Below are positions 7,254 to 14,715 of a stretch of DNA of 22,549 nt, piece by piece (positions within the stretch are counted from its first letter, which is position 1; each line of letters starts with the position of its first letter). Source of the stretch: CALJIC01 sp039805565 (GTDB lineage Bacteria > Chloroflexota > Chloroflexia > Chloroflexales > Roseiflexaceae); contig JBDLTZ010000228.1 in assembly GCA_039805565.1 (NCBI GenBank), positions 1 through 22,549 of the forward strand. The letters run 5' to 3'. Both the position numbers and the translations under genes were made by a program. The notes below the pieces were generated by a model. That model saw only the letters and a list, made by a program, of their open reading frames with translations. It was not told where the DNA came from and ran no database searches.

Positions 7254-7267
7254 CAGGAACATTCCTG
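7254..7267. promoter_or_regulatory. 14-bp palindrome upstream of nirS
   Basis: CAGGAA (7254-7259), a 2-nt spacer and TTCCTG (7262-7267) form a perfect inverted repeat centred about 60 bp upstream of the start point implied by the TATACT box. Candidate regulator site; no family assigned. Confidence 0.3.
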
Positions 7268-7402
7268 CAATCCGAGACGCCGTACGTTGTGCCGATAGCG
7301 TGGAGGGGCACGAGGTGGTGCTGGAGGGGTTTCGAGGCGGCTCGCGGCGGCCATGGCCTCGGTGTCACTGAGTTGGTCGGGTGGGGTGTGCTGCGCGGCC
7401 GC

Positions 7403-7780
7403 TCACCTGCGCGTATGGGCCGCCATCCGAGTGATGGGCCGTGTCAGCGGGTGGTGTCGGACGTAGGCCAGTGCGGCCAGCGCCGCGCCAGGACGCTCGC
7501 TCACTTCCAGCACGGCCAGGGCGGCGAGCTCGTCCAGGGCGATAGGCAGCGGCGCGGCCGGGGTTTCCCTAGCTGGCGGCCAGGGCGTCGAGGCAGCCCA
7601 GCGCCCGCGCCTCCGTCCAGCGGTCGCCCATCTCTCGGGCGATCGCCCGGGACGCGCCGAGTAGCCAGCCAGCCTCGATATGCTCGCCCCGCGCCAGCGC
7701 CACGCGGCCGAGCGTTTGCAGCGCCAGTGTGATCTGGAAGCGATCCTGCTACTCGGCGACCAGCAGATGTGCCTTACAGT
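7403..7780 (-). pseudogene. C-terminal TPR remnant of an HTH/ATPase/TPR regulator
   Basis: Reading leftward, one frame gives QITLALQTLGRVALARGEHI, then EAGWLLGASRAIAREMGDRW and TEARALGCLDALAAS to a TAG. This has the helical-repeat spacing of the C-terminal TPRs in large ATPase regulators. A +1 shifted frame then continues as PIALDELAALAVLEVSERPG, then AALAALAYVRHHP, to the TGA at 7403-7405, again typical of this C-terminus. A TAG also interrupts the frame upstream (about 7752). So at least two stops and a frameshift separate pieces of one former gene; no ATPase domain is left. It sits between nirS and the oxidase operon. Confidence 0.5.
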
Positions 7781-8003
7781 CGAAGCGCTGGTGCGGCTGA
7801 TGCTGCCGCCGCACAGAATCGCGGTGCTGCCCGAGGTGCGCCTGCGCCACGCCGAGGGGTGCTATGTGCAGCAGAGCGCGCTGGCCGCCACCATCTGGAA
7901 TCTGATGGTGGCGGCCGGCGGTGGCCCTGCTGATCATCACGCCGGCCGCCGCGTGCGACAGTCCTCCAGGGGCGTGATCGCCGATGCGGAGGGGGCGCCC
8001 CGC
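7781..8003. other. Unassigned segment between remnant and oxidase operon
   Basis: On the plus strand one frame (about 7737-7960) has third positions strongly biased to G/C and reads VLPEVRLRHAEG followed by YVQQSALAATIWNLMVA. This looks coding-like but has no ribosome site, no recognised family, and no clean 5' end. The minus strand has no clear TPR continuation here. Probably debris of an unknown gene. Confidence 0.2.
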
Positions 8004-8168
8004 TCAGCGCCCCGGCAGCCCGCACACGAACTGCCATACCGCGCCCGCACCGTCGCGCAGGGCCGACAGCGCGCGCATATCCTGGTCCACGGCCACCCCC
8101 AGAGCAGCGAGCGTGAGCGCGAACCCCGCGACCCCCGGCAGGAGCAGCTGGCGAACTTCGACGCTCAT
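8004..8168 (-). CDS. 54-aa membrane ORF coupled to cbaA
   Basis: The ATG (8168-8166) overlaps the cbaA stop in an ATGA arrangement, which implies translational coupling as the fourth gene of the oxidase operon. The product has one hydrophobic segment (LLLPGVAGFALTLAALGVAV, residues 8-27) followed by DQDMRALSALRDGAGAVWQF and ends VCGLPGR. I do not recognise a family. It could be a small accessory or stabilising subunit of the oxidase, as small single-helix subunits are common in heme-copper oxidases; this is inference from position. Confidence 0.55.
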   Translation of the reverse strand: MSVEVRQLLLPGVAGFALTLAALGVAVDQDMRALSALRDGAGAVWQFVCGLPGR

Positions 8169-9874
8169 CGTGTCTCTCCCCCCAGCGGCACCGGCGACTC
8201 AGGGCGGTAGGCCGGCACGCTCGACGCTCCTGACGGGTCCAGCGCCCCCACCAGCACCGGCCCCCACGCCACCACCGCCAGCACGGCGATCACTGCCAGC
8301 CAGAGGCGCCAGCGCTCGAGCCAGAGCGGCGCGCCCGGGTCCCCCTTCAGGTCCACCGGCGGCGGCTCCACCACGGCCCGGCGCGACCAGGCCAGTGTGC
8401 CGATCAGGTTCAGGTAGAGCAGCACCGAGCTCACCAGCAGCAGCGCGCCGCCGATCGCCGCGTAGTTGAGGAACGCCACCGACTCGGCGTTGATGTAGTT
8501 GGCCCCGCCCAGGTCGGTGCGGCGCGGCGAGCCGTGGATGCCGGCCATGCCCATGTTGTGGCCGAAGACCGCCATCCCGGCGAACCAGGTGTACACCTGC
8601 CACAGCGCTACCCGCCGGCTCCAGAGCGCCCGGCCGGAGAGCATGGGGAGCAGCCAGTACAGGATGCTCACGAAGGTCAGGAGCACTGCGCCGGCCAGCG
8701 TCATGTGGAAGTGCGCCGGTACCCAGGCGGTGTTGTGCAGCGCCACGTTCAGCGTGAACGACGACTGGATGATCCCGCTGAAGCCGCCCGCCACGAACAG
8801 CAGCATGCCGCAGAGCTGCGCCGCCACCACCGGGTCGCCCCAGCGCTGGCGCAGCATCCAGGCCAGCGGCCGCCGCGCTCCGTTCGCCCGCCCGACGCGC
8901 TCAAGGGTGGCGGCCAGGTTAAAGGCGGTGAGCATGCTCGGGATCACCACGACGAAGGTGAACACCATGTGCACGACCTTCATCGTCATCGAGACCCCGG
9001 GGTCGGTGAACAGGTGATGGACTCCCACCGGCACTGAGAAGATCATCAGCAGCAGGAACGACACGCGCGCCAGCGGGTCGCTGAACAGCCGCCCGCCGCT
9101 CTGCTTCGGCAGCATGGTGTACCACGACACATAGGCCGGCAGCAGCCAGAAGTAGACCAGCGGGTGGCCGAAGAACCAGAACAGCGCACGTGCGAGCTGC
9201 GGGTTGACCTCGGTGATCCAGCCGAGCGAGAGCGGCAGCAGCATGAAGACGATCTCGATCGTGACGCCGATCGTGCCCACGCACCACATCACGAAGTTAG
9301 CCAGGGTGCCGAAGACCGCCAGCGGCACGCGCACGCCGGGGTTGTCGTGCCGCCAGCCGCGGTAGGTCATGAACAGGTTGATGGCCACCAGCCATGTGCC
9401 CGACACCAGCCCGAGCAGGCCGATGTAGAAGGCGGGGTGCGCCAGCAGCGAGGGGTAGAAGGTGTACAGGACGTTGGCCTGGTTGGTGACCACGGCGAAG
9501 AGCACCAGGCCGAGCCCGCCGAGCATCAGCCCGAAGGCCCACCACGCAGTGCGGCGGCTCCAGAGCGGCCGGGCCAGCGAGAGCTGCACCACGCAGTAGC
9601 TGAAGCCGACGATGAAAAAGGTGGTGAAGAACAGGGCGTTCATCACGCCGTGCACCGTGAGCGCCTGGTAGTAGTAGCTGAAGACCGGGATATCCCACTG
9701 GAGCGCCGGCGCGCGCCGGAAGGTCTGGAATGGGCCGAGCAGGATGCCGAGCGAAAGCGCTGCCAGCGCGACGAGCATGTGGGCGCCTACGATGCGGCGC
9801 TCGAAGGGGATGCTCTCGGCGCGCGCGGAGGGGGCCGCCGGCAGGTTGCGCGGGAGGGAGTGCGAGGCTTGCAT
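8165..9874 (-). CDS. cbaA: ba3-type (B-family) heme-copper oxidase subunit I
   Basis: 569 aa, multi-spanning membrane protein. Low-spin heme ligands His75 (TVHGVMNA) and His390, high-spin heme ligand His388 (HNTAWVPAHFH), and CuB ligands His237, His286 and His287 (GVHHLFTDPG) are present. HPLVY carries the cross-linked Tyr241, four residues after the CuB His. This residue set, plus WLLPAYVSWYTMLPKQSGGR, is that of Thermus-like ba3 oxidases, which reduce O2 to water with proton pumping. The kept Tyr argues against a nitric oxide reductase variant. It starts 10 nt after cbaB and ends overlapping the 54-aa ORF. Confidence 0.93.
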   Translation of the reverse strand: MQASHSLPRNLPAAPSARAESIPFERRIVGAHMLVALAALSLGILLGPFQTFRRAPALQWDIPVFSYYYQALTVHGVMNALFFTTFFIVGFSYCVVQLSLARPLWSRRTAWWAFGLMLGGLGLVLFAVVTNQANVLYTFYPSLLAHPAFYIGLLGLVSGTWLVAINLFMTYRGWRHDNPGVRVPLAVFGTLANFVMWCVGTIGVTIEIVFMLLPLSLGWITEVNPQLARALFWFFGHPLVYFWLLPAYVSWYTMLPKQSGGRLFSDPLARVSFLLLMIFSVPVGVHHLFTDPGVSMTMKVVHMVFTFVVVIPSMLTAFNLAATLERVGRANGARRPLAWMLRQRWGDPVVAAQLCGMLLFVAGGFSGIIQSSFTLNVALHNTAWVPAHFHMTLAGAVLLTFVSILYWLLPMLSGRALWSRRVALWQVYTWFAGMAVFGHNMGMAGIHGSPRRTDLGGANYINAESVAFLNYAAIGGALLLVSSVLLYLNLIGTLAWSRRAVVEPPPVDLKGDPGAPLWLERWRLWLAVIAVLAVVAWGPVLVGALDPSGASSVPAYRPESPVPLGGETR

Positions 9875-9884
9875 GGTGCCGTCC

Positions 9885-10370
9885 CTACTCTACGACCACG
9901 GCCGCGACCATTGTATGGTGGCCGGGCCCGCAGTACTCGTGACACAGGATGCGATACGTCCCCGGCTGGTCGAACACGGCCGTCTTGCGCGAGATCTGGC
10001 CGGGGATCAGCATCAGGTTGACGTTGTGGTCCTCCACTTGGAACCCGTGGACGACGTCGGCGCTGGTGGCCACGAAGGTGATCTCGCTGCCGGCCGGCAC
10101 CCGCAGCTCGGCCGGCTGGCCTGTGCGCTGGCCCACATCGAAGCGCCACATGCGTCCCACAACGGTGAGGGTGTAGCGGCTGCCGCCGTCGCTCCGTAGG
10201 CCGGGGTTGGCGAACTCGGTCGCGTCGAGGCGCGTGGGGTCCACACGGCCCGACGGCGAGGGTAGCGAGACGCCGAAGAGCACCACGCTGGCGATGAGCG
10301 CGGCCATGAAAGAGCCGAGCATGGCGGCCACCGCCCCCAGCCAGAAGCGCTCGAGACGATCGATGTGCAT
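9885..10370 (-). CDS. cbaB: ba3-type oxidase subunit II (CuA domain)
   Basis: 161 aa with one N-terminal transmembrane helix (about 9-34) and a cupredoxin domain outside the membrane. CuA ligands are all visible: His108 (VVHGF), Cys143, Glu145, Cys147, His151 and Met154 in CHEYCGPGHHTM. The short size and single helix match B-type subunit II rather than A-type. It accepts electrons from a cytochrome c or blue copper donor and passes them to subunit I. The ATG lies 4 nt after the small-subunit stop. Confidence 0.93.
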   Translation of the reverse strand: MHIDRLERFWLGAVAAMLGSFMAALIASVVLFGVSLPSPSGRVDPTRLDATEFANPGLRSDGGSRYTLTVVGRMWRFDVGQRTGQPAELRVPAGSEITFVATSADVVHGFQVEDHNVNLMLIPGQISRKTAVFDQPGTYRILCHEYCGPGHHTMVAAVVVE

Positions 10371-10374
10371 GGCG

Positions 10375-10539
10375 CTACCCTCGCTCGAATACGACGATCG
10401 CCCAGATGTAGAACCAGTAGAGCACGAAGCCGAGGAGCATGAGGAGGGCGAATGTCAGGGCGCCGCGCGGCTCGAAGTGCTCCTGGTCAGCGGCTAGTGC
10501 AGCGCTCGTGGGGGTCTCGTTTCGGGTGGAGTCGTTCAT
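10375..10539 (-). CDS. cbaD: ba3-type oxidase subunit IIa (small single-helix subunit)
   Basis: 54 aa from the ATG at 10539; AAGG lies 7 nt upstream. The C-terminal half, PRGALTFALLMLLGFVLYWF then YIWAIVVFERG, parallels the 34-residue subunit IIa of Thermus ba3 oxidase (starts with a PKGAL motif, ends FARG). It has an N-terminal soluble extension of about 24 residues that the Thermus subunit lacks. First gene of the cba operon. Confidence 0.82.
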   Translation of the reverse strand: MNDSTRNETPTSAALAADQEHFEPRGALTFALLMLLGFVLYWFYIWAIVVFERG

Positions 10540-10554
10540 GGGGGAGCCTTCTAG

Positions 10555-10580
10555 TTTGTGATAGTGTGAACTATCACAAA
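10555..10580. promoter_or_regulatory. 26-bp perfect palindrome at the cba transcription start
   Basis: Arms TTTGTGATAG (10555-10564) and CTATCACAAA (10571-10580) flank a 6-nt spacer TGTGAA. The palindrome lies directly downstream of, and touches, the -10 box, 16 nt before the cbaD ATG. This is the position of a repressor operator. An inner TGTGA-N4-TCACA can also be read. The size (10-6-10) resembles operators of dimeric TetR/GntR-like regulators; the regulator is not in the window as far as I can tell. Confidence 0.6.
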
Positions 10581-10607
10581 GATACTCGAGGCGATGCGGG
10601 CCTACAA
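10579..10607 (-). promoter_or_regulatory. Candidate cba operon promoter
   Basis: TTGTAG (10607-10602), a 17-nt spacer and TATCTT (10584-10579) on the minus strand. Both hexamers are weak matches, but the spacing is ideal and the two flanking palindromes frame it. Confidence 0.4.
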
Positions 10608-10623
10608 GGGAAAGATTCCCTTG
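10605..10623. promoter_or_regulatory. 19-bp palindrome overlapping the cba -35 region
   Basis: CAAGGGAA (10605-10612), spacer AGA, and TTCCCTTG (10616-10623) form perfect 8-bp arms. The site starts within the -35 hexamer and extends upstream, a typical place for an activator or a second repressor. Confidence 0.45.
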
Positions 10624-10739
10624 CCGCATGTGAGGTTACCCGTGCACGATGACAGTGCGACAGCGACACCTGTGGATTGGCTCTTGCAGGTGATCTGCCG
10701 AGGAGAGCGCGGAGGGAGCGACGGAGAGGGAGGCGGTCG

Positions 10740-11072
10740 ATGGCGGCAGCGCAGTACGATGCGGAGGTGATCGTTTCGGGGCAGGCAGGCGGCTCGCTCG
10801 CGCGTGCCTTCGCGGACGCTGGGTGGCGAGTAGCGGTGGTCGAGCGCGAGCACGCGGGCGGCACCTGCATCAACGAGGGCTGCACCCCGACGAAGACGAT
10901 AGTCGCCAGCGCGCGGTCGGGCCACCTCATCCGCAGGGCGAATATGCCGGAGGTCGGCGGAGCGACAACCGAGGGCCGGCTCGTGCCCTACACCGCGCTG
11001 CGCGACGCGGTCTTCGCCCACCTGACGCTGGCTGAGGCGCTCAACAGCCTGTTCGCCAAGATCGAGGCGTGA
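10740..11072 (+). pseudogene. Flavoprotein disulfide reductase with internal deletion (mercuric reductase/lipoamide dehydrogenase family)
   Basis: ATG at 10740 with a GGGAGG ribosome site 6 nt upstream; the 110-codon frame is open. The N-terminal half reads EVIVSGQAGGSLARAFADAG and GGTCINEGCTPTKT, the FAD-binding strand and redox-active CxxxxC of class I pyridine nucleotide-disulfide oxidoreductases. After HLIRRANMPEVGG it jumps directly to LVPYTALRDAVFAHLTLAEA and LNSLFAKIEA, the extreme C-terminus. Roughly 350 residues, including the NAD domain and most of the dimerisation domain, are missing, and the Gly motif has lost about two residues. It cannot be an active reductase. Start, frame and ends survive, so the deletion was in frame. 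Confidence 0.8.
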
Positions 11073-11111
11073 TGGGCGCAGCGCTCCCGCCACGCGGGGC
11101 TCGCCCGCCGG

Positions 11112-11117
11112 TATAAT
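11112..11117 (+). promoter_or_regulatory. Consensus -10 box for the TIM-barrel gene
   Basis: A perfect TATAAT, about 85 nt before the ATG at 11204. No -35 match is seen at 16-18 nt spacing. Confidence 0.45.
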
Positions 11118-11203
11118 GGGTGGGCGATCTTCAGGGCGCACCGCCCGAATCCGCCCAGCAGGCGCCGCGGCCTGCGCCCGAGCACAGCACCAGAGGGAGA
11201 GCC

Positions 11204-12037
11204 ATGCGACTTGGAGGACCGATCCCCGGGCCGTTCACCAGCCCAGAGGCGTGGGTGGCAGAGGTGCGCGAGCGAGGCTACCGGGCGGCGTACTGCCCCG
11301 TCGGCCCGGATGCCGACGACGTGACGGTGGCGGCCTACGCGCGGGCGGCGCGGGAGGCGGATATTGTGATCGCCGAGGTGGGCGCCTGGAGCAACCCCCT
11401 CAGTCCCGACCCGGCCACGCGCGAGGCGGCGCTCGAGCGCTGCATCCGCGGCCTGGATCTCGCCGAGCGCATCGGCGCGCGCTGCTGCGTCAACATCGCC
11501 GGCTCGCGCGGCGAGAAGTGGGACGGGCCGCACCCCGACGACCTGACGGAGGAGACCTTCGCGCTGATCGTCGAGACCACGCGGGCGATCATCGACGCGG
11601 TGAGGCCGCAGCGGGCGTGCTTCGTCCTTGAGCCGATGCCCTGGATGTACCCTGACTCGCCCGACAGCTACCTGCGGCTGCTCGACGCCGTGGACCGGCC
11701 GGCGTTCGCCGTACACCTGGACCCGGTCAACTGGGTGAGCAGCCCGCAGCGCTACTTCGCCAGCGGCGACCTGATCCGCGAGAGTGTGGCCAAGCTCGGC
11801 GCGCGGGTGGTGGCCGTGCACGCGAAGGATATCGCGCTGCGCCCGAATCTGACGGTGCACCTGGACGAGGTGCGGCCGGGGCTCGGCGGGCTGGACTACC
11901 CGACGCTGCTGCGCGAGCTCGACCGGCTCGACCCGGACCTGCCGCTGATGCTGGAGCACCTGCCGAGCGACGAGGAGTACCGCGCGGCGGCGGAGTACGT
12001 CCGCTCAGTAGCCCGCGAGGTGGGCGTCGCGCTCTGA
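11204..12037 (+). CDS. Sugar-phosphate isomerase/epimerase-like TIM barrel
   Basis: 277 aa from the ATG at 11204, preceded by AGAGGGAGA. The sequence fits the xylose isomerase-like (AP endonuclease 2) superfamily. Candidate metal ligands are Glu143 (FVLEPMPW), His171/Asp173 (VHLDPVNW), His206 (VHAKDI) and Glu251 (MLEHL), in the expected order along the barrel strands. Members interconvert keto-sugars or act on related polyols, and some are inosose dehydratases or hydroxypyruvate isomerases; the substrate cannot be told here. It stands alone, tail to tail with the sulP gene 24 nt away. A 7-bp inverted repeat GCCGCGG/CCGCGGC (12038-12071) spans the two stop codons and may help termination. Confidence 0.82.
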   Translation: MRLGGPIPGPFTSPEAWVAEVRERGYRAAYCPVGPDADDVTVAAYARAAREADIVIAEVGAWSNPLSPDPATREAALERCIRGLDLAERIGARCCVNIAGSRGEKWDGPHPDDLTEETFALIVETTRAIIDAVRPQRACFVLEPMPWMYPDSPDSYLRLLDAVDRPAFAVHLDPVNWVSSPQRYFASGDLIRESVAKLGARVVAVHAKDIALRPNLTVHLDEVRPGLGGLDYPTLLRELDRLDPDLPLMLEHLPSDEEYRAAAEYVRSVAREVGVAL

Positions 12038-12061
12038 GCCGCGGCCTCTGGCGTGTCTATG

Positions 12062-13837
12062 CTACCGCGGCACGCACCCGAGCGCCTGCATCGCCTGGTG
12101 CGTGCTGAGGTGGATGTGCTCGGCCCCCAGCTTCTGGACGAACCCGGCGCGCTCGAGTCGGTCCATCACCGGCCCCTTGATCTCCGCCAGGTGGAGCTGC
12201 ACGCCGGCGGCCCCCAGCTCGGCGTGCAGCGCCTCGAGCGTCTCGAGCGCGCTCGCATCTACGAAGTTGACCGCCGCGCCGATCAGCACCAGGTGGCGCA
12301 CCTGCGGCCGCTCGGCCACGATCCGCAGCAGCGCCTCCTCCAGCGCGCGGGCGTTGGCGAAGTACAGGCTCTCGTCCACCCGGGCCGCCACCACCTCCGG
12401 CCAGGTCTGGACCTGGTGCCGCAGCACATTGCGGTAGTGCTCGGTCTGCCCCACGCGCCCAACCACCGCAATGTGCGGCCGGCTCGTGCGCCAGAGGTAG
12501 AGCGCCAGCGAGAGCGCCACGCCCGCCAGGATGCCGGCCTCGATCCCCAGCAGCAGCACCGCACCGAAGGTCACGCCCCAGGTCAGCGCGTCGCCGCGGT
12601 TCATCCGCCAGATGTGGCGCGCCTCGCCCGGCTTGAAGAGCCCCAGCACCGCCACGATCACCGTTGCCGCCAGCACCGCCTGCGGCAGGAAGAAGAACAG
12701 CGGGGTGAAGAACAGCACGATCAGCCCGATGCTCGCCGCCGTCACCAGCGATGCCAGCCCGGTCACCGCCCCGGCCTGGTCGTTCACCACCGAGCGCGCG
12801 AAGCCGCCGGTCACGGGGTAGCCGCCGGTGAGGCTGGCCGCCACGTTCGCCGCGCCGAGCGCCACGAGCTCCTGGTCGGCGTCGATCGCCTGGCGCCGCT
12901 TGCTGGCGAGCGCCTTGGCCACCGCGATCGACTCAACCACGCTGATGAACAGGATGGTGAGGGCGGTGGGCAGCAGCGCCTCCGCGTCGGCGGCGCTGAG
13001 GGGCGGCAGCGTGAGCGGCGCGAAGCCGCGCGGGATATCGCCCACCACCGCCACGCCCGCCGCCTGGTCCAGGCGCAGCGCCCACGCGGCAAGGATGCCG
13101 AGCAGCACGGTGAGCAGCGGCGCGCCGCTGACGATCAGCGTGACCGCGGTGGGGGGCAGCTTCGTGCGGCTTTTCAGGAACGGGCGCAGGCGGGTGCGGA
13201 ACAGCAGCAGCAGCGCGACGCTCGTGAGCCCGATCGCCAGCGTCGCGCCGTTGGTCTGCGGCAGGCCGGCCAGGGCGCTGAGGAGCACCTCGTGGAAGCG
13301 CTCGCCGCTCACCTTGTAGCCCAGCAGGTACTTGAGCTGCCCGGCGGCGATGATCAGCGCCGAGGCCGAGGTGAAGCCGGCCAGCACCGGGTGCGAGACG
13401 AAGTTCATCACGAAGCCCAGGCGCAGCAGCCCCAGCCCGAGCTTGGCGGCGCCGACCATCAGCGCCAGCAGCAGGACGAGGGCCAGGTAGCGCGGGCTGC
13501 CCGGCTCGGCCAGGGCGCTCACCCCCGCAAACACCGCCAGGGAGGTGATCGCCACCGGGCCGACCGAGAGCTGCCCCGAGGTGCCGAGCAGCGCGTAGAT
13601 CGCCAGCGGCAGCACCGAGGCGTACAGCCCCACCTGCGGCGGGAGCCCGGCGAGTTGGGCGTAGGCCATGCTCTGCGGGATGAGCATGATCGCCGTCACG
13701 AGCCCGGCAACCACGTCGCTCGGCAGATCGGCGCGGCGGTAGTGCCGCAGCCAGCCGAGGAACGGCAGATAGCGCCGCGCCCCCTGGCGCGCGGCCCGGG
13801 GCGCCAGGGCGGTCTTCAGCGGAGGTGAAGCAGCCAT
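12062..13837 (-). CDS. SulP family anion transporter with STAS domain
   Basis: 591 aa from the ATG at 13837 (GAGGA ribosome site 6 nt upstream), rather than the longer open frame. The SulP signature region is QSMAYAQLAGLPPQVGLYAS followed by LGTSGQLSVGPVAITSL; many hydrophobic helices follow to about residue 440. The C-terminal STAS domain includes VDESLYFANARALEEAL and NFVDASALETLEAL. SulP proteins move sulfate, bicarbonate or other anions. As the last gene of a persulfide-handling operon, export or uptake of sulfate, sulfite or thiosulfate is the likely role (inference). The upstream gene's stop is 10 nt before the start and overlaps the ribosome site. Confidence 0.9.
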   Translation of the reverse strand: MAASPPLKTALAPRAARQGARRYLPFLGWLRHYRRADLPSDVVAGLVTAIMLIPQSMAYAQLAGLPPQVGLYASVLPLAIYALLGTSGQLSVGPVAITSLAVFAGVSALAEPGSPRYLALVLLLALMVGAAKLGLGLLRLGFVMNFVSHPVLAGFTSASALIIAAGQLKYLLGYKVSGERFHEVLLSALAGLPQTNGATLAIGLTSVALLLLFRTRLRPFLKSRTKLPPTAVTLIVSGAPLLTVLLGILAAWALRLDQAAGVAVVGDIPRGFAPLTLPPLSAADAEALLPTALTILFISVVESIAVAKALASKRRQAIDADQELVALGAANVAASLTGGYPVTGGFARSVVNDQAGAVTGLASLVTAASIGLIVLFFTPLFFFLPQAVLAATVIVAVLGLFKPGEARHIWRMNRGDALTWGVTFGAVLLLGIEAGILAGVALSLALYLWRTSRPHIAVVGRVGQTEHYRNVLRHQVQTWPEVVAARVDESLYFANARALEEALLRIVAERPQVRHLVLIGAAVNFVDASALETLEALHAELGAAGVQLHLAEIKGPVMDRLERAGFVQKLGAEHIHLSTHQAMQALGCVPR

Positions 13838-13847
13838 ACAGGGTCCT

Positions 13848-14336
13848 CTACCGATCGACGGCGGCGGCGCGCTCGAAGTAGTCGTCGGCGCAGAAGGCGA
13901 AGGTCTCCATCGCGTCGTCGCCGTACCCGGCGGCGCGCAGCGCGGCCTCAGCCCGCTCGCGCTCCCAGCCATGGTACACAATCCGGTCCAGCAGCCACAT
14001 CAGCGCCACGCGTGTGGCCGAGCGGCAGTGGAGCAGGACGCGCCCCTCCTGGGCGGCAAGGGCCTGGTGGAACAGCTCCAGGTGCTCGGGCTCGAGCTCG
14101 TAGGCTGGCAGCGGCAGGTGGAGGTAGGCCATCCCGGCGGCCACGGCGGCCTCGCGCTGGGCGGCGGCGCGCCCGGGGTCCGAGCGCATGTTCACCACCG
14201 AGCGGAAGCCCTCGGCGGCCAGCGCCGCCCAGTGCCCGGGCCGCGGCTGGCCGGCCAGCGTCAGCCGGGCGTCGACGTCGTAGCGGGCGAGGCCGGCGGC
14301 GGGTTGCCCCGGCGCGTCGGCGCAGTGTGAAGTCAT
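13848..14336 (-). CDS. DUF442/Blh-type Cys phosphatase-like protein
   Basis: 162 aa; ATG at 14336 with AGGAG 7 nt upstream. It has the fold pattern of the dual-specificity-phosphatase-like DUF442 family found with sulfide-oxidation genes: LTLAGQPRPGHWAALAAEGF, RSVVNMRSD, and the P-loop HCRSATR with Cys104 and Arg109. The usual Gly of HCxxGxR is Ala107. The family can be fused to or encoded beside ETHE1-like persulfide dioxygenases, and its exact reaction is not settled. Placement between rhodanese and SulP suggests a role in sulfane-sulfur transfer rather than protein dephosphorylation. About 40 C-terminal residues, Asp/Glu/Ala-rich, follow the P-loop helix. Confidence 0.75.
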   Translation of the reverse strand: MTSHCADAPGQPAAGLARYDVDARLTLAGQPRPGHWAALAAEGFRSVVNMRSDPGRAAAQREAAVAAGMAYLHLPLPAYELEPEHLELFHQALAAQEGRVLLHCRSATRVALMWLLDRIVYHGWERERAEAALRAAGYGDDAMETFAFCADDYFERAAAVDR

Positions 14337-14349
14337 CTCGGGGCTCCTG

Positions 14350-14715
14350 TCAGCGGGCCGGGTAGCCGGCGCGGGCCCAGGCGGCCATGCCGCCCTGCAC
14401 ATTGCTCACCTGGGCGTACCCGGCGCGGGCCAGCATCTCGGCGGCCACCTGGCTGCGGTTACCCGAGCGGCAGATCACGGCTACCGGAAGGTCGTGCCGG
14501 ATCTCGGCCATGCGCTGCGCCAGCACCGGCAGCGGGATGAGCTTTGCGCCGGCCACGTGTCCGTCGTGCTGGTACTCCTCGGCCGAGCGCACGTCGATCA
14601 GCTGGAGCGGCGCCTTAGCCGCGAGCTGCTGTTTCAGGTCCGCCACCGTCAGCTGCGCCACCGCGGGCGACTCCTGTTTGTTGCCGAACAGTCGTTGAAA
14701 CACCTGCGCCTCCAT
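14350..14715 (-). CDS. Single-domain rhodanese (sulfurtransferase)
   Basis: 121 aa. LIDVRSAEEYQHDGHVAGAK and the active loop CRSGNRS (Cys82) are textbook single-domain rhodanese features; QGGMAAWARAGYP closes the domain. The N-terminus has a 20-residue extension. The ATG shares its A with the stop of the DsrE2-like gene (TGATG), so the two are translationally coupled. It likely moves persulfide sulfur between TusA/DsrE2 and acceptor thiols. Confidence 0.93.
   Translation of the reverse strand: MEAQVFQRLFGNKQESPAVAQLTVADLKQQLAAKAPLQLIDVRSAEEYQHDGHVAGAKLIPLPVLAQRMAEIRHDLPVAVICRSGNRSQVAAEMLARAGYAQVSNVQGGMAAWARAGYPAR

Larger units (their letters stand above)
7067..7402. other. nirS upstream region, no gene
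   Basis: No protein-coding gene is supported on either strand. It contains the presumed nirS control region, including a TATACT box and a palindrome, and the flank of the regulator remnant that ends at 7403. Confidence 0.5.

Noticed and set aside
7737..7960. Plus-strand gene fragment with coding-like third positions
   Set aside because: No start, ribosome site or recognised family; kept only as a note on the unassigned segment.
8165..9874. Nitric oxide reductase instead of oxidase
   Set aside because: The HPLVY Tyr, the CuA subunit and subunit IIa all match B-type O2 reductases; NO reductase variants lack this Tyr.
12053..13828. A 591-codon plus-strand frame rich in Arg, Gln and His
   Set aside because: Shadow of the sulP gene; no motif, no ribosome site, and composition typical of antisense translation.
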